Under the pieces are notes generated by a model. It was not told where the DNA came from and made no database searches. It worked only from the letters and a program-made list of their open reading frames with translations. Positions 1 through 4,655 of a DNA stretch of 5,509 nt are shown piece by piece (within the stretch, counting starts at the first letter, position 1; each line of letters starts with the position of its first letter). The DNA lies in the NCBI RefSeq assembly GCF_024582815.1, contig NZ_CP102101.1, positions 1 through 5,509 of the forward strand, written 5' to 3'. Made by a program: the position numbers and the translations under genes. The stretch is from Acinetobacter colistiniresistens (GTDB taxonomy: Bacteria; Pseudomonadota; Gammaproteobacteria; Pseudomonadales; Moraxellaceae).

Positions 1-396
1 AGAACACCAGATACAGTGAATAGTTTTTGCAAATTTGAGGCCTGTTTTCAGTCTAAAAGGTTAGTGCCTATCAACATTGCGGTGGAGGCATCAAAGTGGT
101 GACAATGCAAATCTGCATTAAAGCGAAAGGCCAGTAGTGAGCAGTAGTTGAAAGGCAAAGAAAATATCAAGGCAACAAATGGCAAACGTAAGGAACAAGC
201 TGATGCCTTTGCTACTCAATTGGCACCTATGTTACTTGGTTTGGTTAAAGATATGAGTCAACGAAAACTGATTGAGTATTTAAACCAACAGCATGTTAAA
301 TCACCAACAGGCAAAGAATGGAGATTGAATAGTTTACAGAATGTTTTAAAAAGAGCTAAGACTCTTACAGAAAGTAAAGCTAAACATGTGATTTAA
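1..396 (+). pseudogene. C-terminal remnant of a serine recombinase (resolvase family)
   Basis: The clearest part is an open stretch from 148 to 396 (TTG at 148, 82 residues) that matches the C-terminal DNA-binding end of small serine recombinases: a linker (GKENIKATNGKRKEQADAFA), then a helix-turn-helix (SQRKLIEYLNQQHVKSPTGK) and the closing WRLNSLQNVLKR. The catalytic domain is absent from this stretch, so it cannot be a working enzyme alone. In the same frame upstream, 1-147 reads through two stops (TGA 100-102, TAG 145-147). It keeps weak echoes of the missing middle: FEAC, RLVPINIAVEA and KSALKRKAS resemble the family's 'F.aCD', 'L.i.i.aavAE' and 'RTK.AL..kka' blocks. If the molecule is circular, this is the far end of the recombinase that starts at 5246, in frame with it. 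It is either a decayed gene or an intact one damaged by sequence errors. The C-terminal assignment is firm; the 1-147 homology is tentative. Confidence 0.7.
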
Positions 397-423
397 ATAC
401 TCTCAAAGCTCGATATAGGCTAT

Positions 424-436
424 ACCCCGAGGGGGT
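424..436. terminator. Short GC hairpin between convergent genes, possible bidirectional terminator
   Basis: ACCCC (424-428) pairs with GGGGT (432-436) around a GAG loop and is followed by two more T on the + strand. It lies 27 nt after the recombinase stop on + and 36 nt beyond the stop of the minus-strand gene at 473, so it could serve both convergent genes. The stem is only 5 bp and the T tract is short, so termination strength is uncertain. A second small inverted repeat, TATAG/CTATA, lies just before it at 413-423. Confidence 0.35.
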
Positions 437-472
437 TTCATGTGCCGTAATACGTTCGACCAATAACTAAAA

Positions 473-679
473 TTACTCCAATATTTCCCATATAGTTGGA
501 AAGTGATCTGGATCTTGCAACCAACATACCCCATGCTCAAATTCCAGAAATTCTTCACCATCATCACAAATGAAAATAATATTACGTACTGGATGTTCAC
601 CATCAATAGCAGTCAAATTTTTTACTTCAAATGTTTTTGGATGTCTAATTTTAATATTTTGACCTATTTCATATTGCAT
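473..679 (-). CDS. Small acidic hypothetical protein (68 aa)
   Basis: I do not recognise a family. The ATG (677-679, minus strand) has a reasonable Shine-Dalgarno, AGGGA, 9 nt upstream, and this decides the start. Overlapping readings in other frames look like shadows because their composition is far less protein-like. The product is strongly acidic: about 14 Asp/Glu against 5 Lys/Arg, with 12 of the acidic residues after position 25 (CDDGEEFLEFEHG at 38-50). The basic residues sit mainly in the first 20 positions. There are no signal peptide or membrane segments, so it is probably cytoplasmic. The alternation of short hydrophobic stretches and turns suggests a small beta-rich fold, which is a guess. 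It is transcribed convergently with the recombinase end, and its upstream region holds a promoter-like pair and a palindrome. Confidence 0.6.
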   Translation of the reverse strand: MQYEIGQNIKIRHPKTFEVKNLTAIDGEHPVRNIIFICDDGEEFLEFEHGVCWLQDPDHFPTIWEILE

Positions 680-698
680 AGAGCTTTATCCCTAGTTG

Positions 699-745
699 TT
701 TTAGTAGTAGTACTAAAATATCACAATAGATTTTTTGTATTCCAA
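699..745 (-). promoter_or_regulatory. Candidate promoter and palindromic operator of the 473-679 gene
   Basis: Read on the minus strand, TTGGAA (740-745) and GATATT (717-722) form a -35/-10 pair with a 17-bp spacer, each matching the sigma70 consensus at four of six positions. Immediately downstream, TTTTAGTA and TACTAAAA (699-706 and 711-718) form a perfect 8-bp inverted repeat around GTAG. It overlaps the end of the -10 and the expected transcription start, where a repressor site would be placed. Whether it binds a protein or only folds in the RNA leader cannot be told from sequence. Confidence 0.4.
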
Positions 746-1144
746 TGCATTAAAAAACCCCATCGTTTGATTTAATTTTTAATTAATTCAAGTGCTTAAC
801 TAACACCTTTGAGCGTTAAATTAGTCAATTTTCGCTACTGCATTCATCCCAAGCCCCCTATACACCCTACGTTAATAATCTACATGGGCTATAAACACGC
901 TTTATTTAGCTTTAAACGCATATATTTTAAAAACATATATCCATTGATTTCCCCCCCTATAAATAACCGCTTGGCAAGAGGACATATAGATCAAGGAAAT
1001 TGAGTAATTTCATGTAACATTGATGATTAAATAATCCCATACTTTTTGCATGGTATTGTATTATCATTCTCTTAATATTCAATAGTTTAACTTTTTACTA
1101 AGTGTGATTTGTTAAACATGACAGATATATATTGAAGTAAATTG
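746..1144. other. Non-coding AT-rich stretch
   Basis: No convincing gene is seen on either strand. A frame open at 809-1003 (+) starts at TTG without a ribosome site and has no protein-like character. Visible structure: an A/T inverted repeat, ATTAAAAA at 749-756 with TTTTTAAT at 776-783; a near-palindrome at 920-940 (ATATATTTT against AAAACATATAT, one bulged C); a C-rich patch at 848-870; and a run of seven C at 951-957. The stretch lies between two minus-strand genes and could hold the 3' end of the 1145-1669 transcript, a small RNA or a transfer origin. No recognised oriT core or typical terminator was found. Confidence 0.5.
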
Positions 1145-1669
1145 TCAGGATTTAAAAAACGCTTTTAATCCTTTCTCTAAACGATCTTTTAAAGTACGTG
1201 ATCTGTATTCAGATTCATCATTAGCATTTGATTTAGGTTGTTCAGTTTCTTGTAAGTTTGTGGTTGTACGGATTTGTTCAATTGTACTGTCAGGTGTGTT
1301 GTCAGCCTGATTCTCTAAAGGTGTATAACCTAGCGCAAGTGTTAAGTTATCAATCTTGTCTTTTAATGTTTCAATCTCTTTATACATGCGATCTTCACGG
1401 ATTTTAGCATCTTGTTTATCTTGTTTTAATTCTTCAATTAATTGCTTGTACAGTTCTATTGTAGTGTTGTCAGTTACCGTACTGTTAGGCTTACTTGTAG
1501 CCTTACTGTCAGGCGTACCATAAACACGTTGCATCTCACTTAAATCAATCACTTTTCTATTCTTAGCATCAATTTCATAACTGATAGTACCGTTCTTCAT
1601 TCGATCATAAATCGAAGTACGAGCAATACCGTATTTTTTAGACAATTCTGAAACAGTAAATTTAGGCAT
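1145..1669 (-). CDS. HTH/coiled-coil protein, plasmid replication DNA-binding type
   Basis: This 174-residue protein opens with a helix-turn-helix (residues 3-25, FTVSELSKKYGIARTSIYDR) and a short wing-like segment (28-42) typical of MerR/HTH_17-type DNA-binding domains. A Ser/Thr/Asn-rich linker follows at 52-70. A long charged helix at 71-113 has heptad-like hydrophobics and probably forms a coiled coil for dimerisation. A second low-complexity linker runs from 118 to 152, and the C-terminus is basic and amphipathic (RTLKDRLEKGLKAFFKS). This layout matches proteins commonly annotated as 'plasmid replication DNA-binding protein' beside Rep_3 genes on Acinetobacter plasmids; their role in copy control or partition is not well established. 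As I recall, that gene usually lies downstream of rep on the same strand, whereas here it is divergent across the origin. No clear Shine-Dalgarno precedes the ATG. The tetrapeptide TPDS occurs twice, in the two linkers. Confidence 0.7.
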   Translation of the reverse strand: MPKFTVSELSKKYGIARTSIYDRMKNGTISYEIDAKNRKVIDLSEMQRVYGTPDSKATSKPNSTVTDNTTIELYKQLIEELKQDKQDAKIREDRMYKEIETLKDKIDNLTLALGYTPLENQADNTPDSTIEQIRTTTNLQETEQPKSNANDESEYRSRTLKDRLEKGLKAFFKS

Positions 1670-1711
1670 ATAGATTTTAAATGATGATATGGAATAAAAG
1701 AAGATTACTAA

Positions 1712-1739
1712 GTTTTATCTAAAATGAACAATCATGCAA
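1712..1739 (-). promoter_or_regulatory. Possible promoter of the HTH/coiled-coil gene
   Basis: On the minus strand, TTGCAT (1734-1739) and TAAAAC (1712-1717) are separated by 16 bp and lie 43-70 nt before the ATG at 1669. The -10 element is weak. The region is very AT-rich, so chance matches are expected. Confidence 0.25.
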
Positions 1740-1830
1740 AAAAATTAAAGATTCAATTAAAAAAGATTTGCTTCTTTTAGATATATAAGCTTTTAAAAAC
1801 CTTTTAGAAATCCTTGTATTCCTTTATTAG

Positions 1831-1848
1831 TAAGCCTTGTCAGGCTTA
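1831..1848. repeat. Perfect hairpin at the edge of the iterons
   Basis: TAAGCCT (1831-1837) pairs perfectly with AGGCTTA (1842-1848) around TGTC. Its last base is the first base of iteron 1. No T tract follows on either strand, so it does not look like a terminator. It may mark the boundary between the A/T-rich region and the iterons, or bind a host or plasmid factor. Confidence 0.5.
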
Positions 1849-1891
1849 TAAAGATAGTTTTTCACTACCATAAAGATAGTTTTTCACTACC
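1848..1891 (+). repeat. Iterons 1 and 2 (two abutting 22-bp direct repeats)
   Basis: Two identical 22-bp units sit head to tail at 1848-1869 and 1870-1891. Each begins ATAAAGATAG and ends TTTTTCACTACC. The 22-bp period puts each copy on the same face of the helix after about two turns, as is usual for Rep_3 iterons. They are the expected binding sites for the initiator encoded at 2008. Confidence 0.9.
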
Positions 1892-1897
1892 ATTTTT

Positions 1898-1906
1898 TGT
1901 GGATAA
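1898..1906 (-). promoter_or_regulatory. DnaA box
   Basis: TGTGGATAA is the exact complement of the consensus DnaA box TTATCCACA. It sits inside the 21-bp gap between iterons 2 and 3, a gap almost exactly one iteron long, so host DnaA would bind between Rep molecules. This position supports a DnaA-assisted theta origin. Confidence 0.75.
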
Positions 1907-1912
1907 ATCTTT

Positions 1913-1934
1913 ATAAAGATAGTTTTTCACTACT
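1913..1934 (+). repeat. Iteron 3
   Basis: This is a third copy of the 22-bp unit, identical to iterons 1 and 2 except for the last base (T instead of C). It starts 43 bp after iteron 2, about two repeat lengths, so helical phase is roughly kept across the intervening DnaA box. A further core copy, TAAAGATAG, begins at 1935, 21 bp after the core of this iteron. Confidence 0.9.
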
Positions 1935-1965
1935 TAAAGATAGATCATCTATATTGCTATCTTTA
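1935..1965. promoter_or_regulatory. Inverted iteron cores: probable Rep autoregulatory operator
   Basis: TAAAGATAG (1935-1943) and its exact reverse complement CTATCTTTA (1957-1965) flank 13 bp. They are the same 9-bp core as in the iterons, now in inverted orientation. In Rep_3-type plasmids such as F and pPS10, Rep dimers bind an inverted repeat of iteron-like cores in the rep promoter and repress rep. Here the right arm overlaps the -35 element at 1954-1959, which fits that scheme. The arrangement is seen directly; repression is inferred. Confidence 0.75.
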
Positions 1966-1990
1966 GTCAATGAGGATATAAACATATAAT
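1954..1990 (+). promoter_or_regulatory. repM: rep promoter
   Basis: TTGCTA (1954-1959) and TATAAA (1977-1982) have a 17-bp spacer. A perfect TATAAT lies at 1985-1990, but its own -35 position (1962-1967, TTTAGT) is poor. Either start would leave a leader of only about 10-20 nt before the ATG at 2008. The -35 is covered by the inverted iteron cores. Confidence 0.6.
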
Positions 1991-2007
1991 ATTGAAAATG
2001 CACTGAT

Positions 2008-2931
2008 ATGATCATGGAAAACAATAAACTAGTTGTTAAGGATAACGCTCTAATTGATGCAAGTTTTAATCTATCATTGATTGAACAACGCCTATTGTTA
2101 TTAGCAATCGTAGAAGCTAGAGAAATTAGTAATTTAACATCAAGCACGGCGATTGAAGTTACAGCTGGTCAGTATGCAACACAGTTTCATATTCATGAAA
2201 AAGAGTCTTACAACGCTTTAAAAACTGCATGTGATCTATTATTTGAGCGTAGATTTTCTTACATTGATAAGTACAAAGGAAATCAACTCATTAAGAAAGT
2301 ACGATGGGTTAGTGAGATTGGATACCTCGAAAACAAAGGTATTGTTTTACTGAATCTGAGCGAGACAGTGATTAGTTTAATTAGTCGGTTAGAGCAACAA
2401 TTTACTAAATATTATCTTAATCAGGTTTCATCATTTAAGAGTAAATATTCAATCCGTGTTTATGAATTAGCGATCAAGTGGTTGAGTAACGGTGTCACTC
2501 AAAAGTATGAAATTGAGGATTTGAGAGATAAGCTCGGTTTAGAAAATGCTGAATACAAGACAATGAGCTTATTTAAGGTGAATGTCCTAGATAAAGCAGT
2601 TGCCGAAATCAATAAAAAAACCGACTTGAGTATTGATTACGAACAATTTAAAAGTGGTCGAACCATTACACATATCCAATTCAAGATAAAAAATAGAAAG
2701 TCACAAGAACAACCAACCAAGAAAAATGCAGTAATAAATCTTACAGCATCACAGGTTGAAATGTTCGGAGATAAGCTCAGCCAACTATCATCATTCCAAT
2801 CTCATTATCAAGCTAATATCGGAGAAACAAGAGAGGAATATGCGGAACGCATCAAGAAAAAATTAAGTGATAATTTCTATGTAAAAGAGTGGGATAGGTA
2901 TTTAAAAGAAGTTGGATTTAATAAAAATTAA
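2008..2931 (+). CDS. repM: Replication initiation protein, Rep_3 superfamily (RepM-like)
   Basis: This 307-residue protein is the theta-replication initiator that should bind the iterons just upstream. It has the two winged-helix domains of the Rep_3 family. The first spans roughly residues 5-135, starting with KLVVKDNALIDASFN and EQRLLLLAIVEARE and including LLFERRFSYID. The second spans 138-230, with SSFKSKYSIRVYELAIKWL, the block around FKVNVLDKAVAEINKKTDL, then SGRTITHIQFKIK. A basic, Gln-rich linker and a C-terminal tail (245-307) follow. Length and motif order are normal, so the gene appears intact. Two ATGs are possible, 2008 and 2014; neither has a clear Shine-Dalgarno, and AGGA at 1973-1976 is too far away. 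Weak translation of a short leader would suit a tightly limited initiator. The divergent HTH protein at 1145-1669 is its likely accessory partner. Confidence 0.92.
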   Translation: MIMENNKLVVKDNALIDASFNLSLIEQRLLLLAIVEAREISNLTSSTAIEVTAGQYATQFHIHEKESYNALKTACDLLFERRFSYIDKYKGNQLIKKVRWVSEIGYLENKGIVLLNLSETVISLISRLEQQFTKYYLNQVSSFKSKYSIRVYELAIKWLSNGVTQKYEIEDLRDKLGLENAEYKTMSLFKVNVLDKAVAEINKKTDLSIDYEQFKSGRTITHIQFKIKNRKSQEQPTKKNAVINLTASQVEMFGDKLSQLSSFQSHYQANIGETREEYAERIKKKLSDNFYVKEWDRYLKEVGFNKN

Positions 2932-2979
2932 ATTAATTATTGACTTCTTATTAAACCTAGGTAATAATAAAAAGTTATA

Positions 2980-2993
2980 GTTAATATATTAAC
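2980..2993. repeat. 14-bp perfect palindrome in the rep/gpII spacer
   Basis: GTTAATATATTAAC is a complete palindrome 48 nt after the rep stop. A nearby 5-bp stem, TGGAA (3003-3007) with TTCCA (3013-3017), lies downstream. No T tract follows the palindrome, so it is not a canonical terminator. It may be an operator for the gpII-like gene or part of a nicking region for its product. Confidence 0.45.
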
Positions 2994-3093
2994 GTAACAT
3001 TCTGGAAAAATCTTCCAATATCTAAATTTAATCTCTGTAACACTAAGTTTGAAAATGACTTCTGTGTAATAGGGGTTTTTTGTCGTCTAAAAA

Positions 3094-3098
3094 GGGGA
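3094..3098 (+). promoter_or_regulatory. Ribosome binding site for the TTG start at 3108
   Basis: GGGGA within AAAAAGGGGAAAC lies 9 nt before TTG at 3108. It is the strongest Shine-Dalgarno on the + strand of the window. It supports the TTG over internal ATGs, the first of which would remove conserved N-terminal residues. Confidence 0.6.
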
Positions 3099-3107
3099 AA
3101 CAAATAA

Positions 3108-4046
3108 TTGATTAAACTTGAAACACAAAAATTCATTGAAAATGTTAAGGAAATTTATGCTGTAGACTGGTTAAAAATAGAAATTCATTGTGATCATGAT
3201 TCAATTACACTATCAGATGGAATGACTACCTATATACAGAAACAAGGTGATTCTTTCGATTTAGATAACATATCACTTTCTTATAAAAAGACTTGCTTAA
3301 AAGGTTCTTATAACAGCAGTATTTTTATTAAATCAACAAAAGAAAGTAGTGTCTTAGAAATAGAGGGTAATTTCTTTAAGTTTCTATATGGTCAGAATAT
3401 TACAGGAACAACTAATATCACTAAACTTGTATCAGATTTGATTGAGTACCTGAAAGATAATGACCTTGTGACACCAACAGCCGAACAACTAAAGAAAATA
3501 GAATGTGGTAATTTTAAAATTGCACTCATTGATTTGAATAAAGCATTGGTATTTGAAACGAAAGAGAAAGCAATAAACTACCTTAACAGAATCAGAACAG
3601 CTGGAAGTTACCCAAATCGTAAAAACAAGCATGTTGAAGATAATGGTGTCTATTTCAATAAAGAAAGTAAAAGATTGGTCATCAAGTATTATCACAAAGG
3701 AACTGAAATTATTGCTAATAGCAAGCATCAATCAGCGATAACAGACGATTTAAAAGCATTGGCAGATTTAACAGTACGTTTTGAGATACGTCTAAAATGG
3801 CGTGATCTTAATGACAAGGAAAAACTCTATGCTTCTTCTTGGTCAGATGAATTTATACGAAATACTGTAGATACAGCTCATTCCAAGTTGAGATTGCCAG
3901 ATGAAATATCTTTAGAGCATCTTCCTAAAGCTTACAGAAAATTTATGATTTGTTATGAACAAGGACAAGTACATGAGGCATATACCGATTCAACAATCAA
4001 AAGATACAAAAGTGATTTAATGAAAAAATATGGTATTTCTTTATAA
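3108..4046 (+). CDS. Phage/plasmid replication protein, filamentous-phage gene II/X (RstA-like) family
   Basis: This 312-residue protein has the signature blocks of the initiators of filamentous phages (M13 gpII, CTX-phi RstA; Pfam Phage_CRI and Phage_X). In order: DWLKIEIHC near residue 20 (compare the family's 'IDWL'); LKGSYNSSIFIKS at 64-76; LEIEGNFFKFLYGQNITG at 83-100; VIKYYHKGTEI at 191-201, the tyrosine-containing 'Y.K..E' motif; LTVRFEIRLKW at 221-231; and a C-terminal LPKAYRKFMICYEQGQ plus TIKRYKSDLMKKYGISL, which mirrors the family's 'tfYRhR..L..yGiDi' end. These proteins nick the + strand and start rolling-circle replication. The length is slightly short for the family but both domains are present, so it looks intact. 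It starts at TTG, backed by a good Shine-Dalgarno. It follows rep on the same strand after 176 nt. The usual inovirus neighbours (ssDNA-binding, coat, Zot/pI) are missing. Confidence 0.85.
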   Translation: MIKLETQKFIENVKEIYAVDWLKIEIHCDHDSITLSDGMTTYIQKQGDSFDLDNISLSYKKTCLKGSYNSSIFIKSTKESSVLEIEGNFFKFLYGQNITGTTNITKLVSDLIEYLKDNDLVTPTAEQLKKIECGNFKIALIDLNKALVFETKEKAINYLNRIRTAGSYPNRKNKHVEDNGVYFNKESKRLVIKYYHKGTEIIANSKHQSAITDDLKALADLTVRFEIRLKWRDLNDKEKLYASSWSDEFIRNTVDTAHSKLRLPDEISLEHLPKAYRKFMICYEQGQVHEAYTDSTIKRYKSDLMKKYGISL

Positions 4047-4068
4047 AAATATCCTAAGCAACAGCGTG

Positions 4069-4119
4069 TACGTGCATGAAATTAAAATGAGTGGGTAATC
4101 CTGCTCATTCATTCACGTA
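4069..4119. repeat. 51-nt extended hairpin after the gpII-like gene, candidate rolling-circle origin element
   Basis: The outer arms 4069-4079 (TACGTGCATGA) and 4109-4119 (TCATTCACGTA) are complementary at 10 of 11 positions. Inside, ATGAGTGGG (4087-4095) faces CCTGCTCAT (4100-4108), with two G/T pairs and a TAAT loop. The only unpaired segment is a 7-nt bulge on the left (4080-4086). It starts 23 nt after the gpII-like stop and has no T tract, so it is not an ordinary terminator. A double- or single-strand origin, packaging-signal-like hairpin or recombination site is possible. Confidence 0.6.
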
Positions 4120-4141
4120 AGAAAGCTATTTGATATATAAT
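4112..4141 (+). promoter_or_regulatory. Candidate promoter of the exported-protein gene
   Basis: A perfect TATAAT at 4136-4141 is preceded, with an 18-bp spacer, by TTCACG (4112-4117), a four-of-six match to the -35 consensus. The -35 lies in the right arm of the 4069-4119 hairpin, so extrusion of that hairpin or protein bound to it would affect this promoter. Confidence 0.4.
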
Positions 4142-4170
4142 TTTGTATAAATCCTAGATAAAACATTCCT

Positions 4171-4611
4171 ATGAAAAAGAAAATTCTTTTAGTTGCTGGT
4201 AGCTTACTTGCAATATCAAATATGATTTATGCTCAAGATCTTAGTGATGATGAGGTGATATCGTTATTCAGAAGCAATGATTATAGTAAAGATGATCTAA
4301 CAGTAAATCTAAGAGAAAAAAAAATATCGAAGGAGATTTCTACAAAAGAACAACCTCAGTCCCCTCCCTCTAAACGAGTAGAGAAGGTCAAAGAGCTATC
4401 TACCGATCAGTATATCTATCAATACAGAGATTCAAACGGAGTTACAGTTATTTCTAATAAAATTAAGGACTCTAGTTTTAAATTGATTAGTGTTACTCGT
4501 ACTAGTAATAGATATAATTCAAAGAGAGACATAGTAAATCCAGTATTACCAAAGAATACTAAATATTCAACGTTTGAACCAGGTGCAGCAAGGTTTATAA
4601 TCTCAGATTAA
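4171..4611 (+). CDS. Exported protein with a DUF4124-like segment (146 aa)
   Basis: The N-terminus is a clear Sec signal peptide: MKKK, a hydrophobic core at residues 5-19, and a likely signal peptidase I site after IYA (residues 19-21). The mature part is hydrophilic. Residues 23-78 are charged and low in complexity, including a proline/serine stretch, QPQSPPSKR. Residues 81-103 (YIYQYRDSNGVTVISNK and following) match the pattern of DUF4124-type segments ('vYkwvDenGv.hysn'), found in periplasmic proteins of many proteobacteria and of unknown function. The rest (104-146) is polar and unrecognised. No membrane anchor is seen, so the product should be periplasmic or secreted. It follows the gpII-like gene on the same strand after 124 nt and has a promoter-like TATAAT of its own. 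No convincing Shine-Dalgarno is present. It does not look like an inovirus coat protein; it could be cargo or a phage-module relic. Confidence 0.75.
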   Translation: MKKKILLVAGSLLAISNMIYAQDLSDDEVISLFRSNDYSKDDLTVNLREKKISKEISTKEQPQSPPSKRVEKVKELSTDQYIYQYRDSNGVTVISNKIKDSSFKLISVTRTSNRYNSKRDIVNPVLPKNTKYSTFEPGAARFIISD

Positions 4612-4655
4612 TGATAAAAATGGCTATCAATAGAGTTTATGCAAATAGCAAGTTA

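Larger units (their letters stand above)
1740..1980. other. Iteron-type origin of replication (theta, Rep_3)
   Basis: The divergent gap between the HTH gene and rep holds the standard parts of an iteron origin, in order: an A/T-rich block (1740-1810) suited to strand opening, a hairpin (1831-1848), two abutting 22-bp iterons, a perfect DnaA box, a third iteron, and an inverted pair of iteron cores at the rep promoter. In known Rep_3 systems the initiator binds iterons as a monomer and, with DnaA, melts the adjacent A/T-rich DNA. The exact melting region and replication direction are inferred. Confidence 0.8.

Noticed and set aside
403..606. Open frame of 67 codons on -
   Set aside because: It overlaps 473-679 on the same strand in another frame, has no Shine-Dalgarno and runs through the GC hairpin.
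503..775. Open frame of 90 codons on + opposite the small acidic gene
   Set aside because: It is the antisense reading of 473-679, has no ribosome site, and encodes a Phe/Ile-rich sequence typical of a shadow.
749..783. Terminator formed by ATTAAAAA and TTTTTAAT
   Set aside because: The stem is pure A/T with a 19-nt loop, too unstable to support a terminator call.
809..1003. Open frame of 64 codons on + in the gene-free stretch
   Set aside because: TTG start without a ribosome site, and a composition driven by A/T- and C-rich DNA.
1842..1934. CRISPR-like direct repeats
   Set aside because: The 22-bp repeats abut or share one gap, contain no variable spacers and sit beside Rep_3 and a DnaA box; they are iterons.
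1911..2147. Open frame of 78 codons on - across the origin and rep start
   Set aside because: It crosses iteron 3, the operator and the start of rep; it is an antisense shadow.
3489..3731. Open frame of 80 codons on - inside the gpII-like gene
   Set aside because: Antisense shadow of a well-supported gene.
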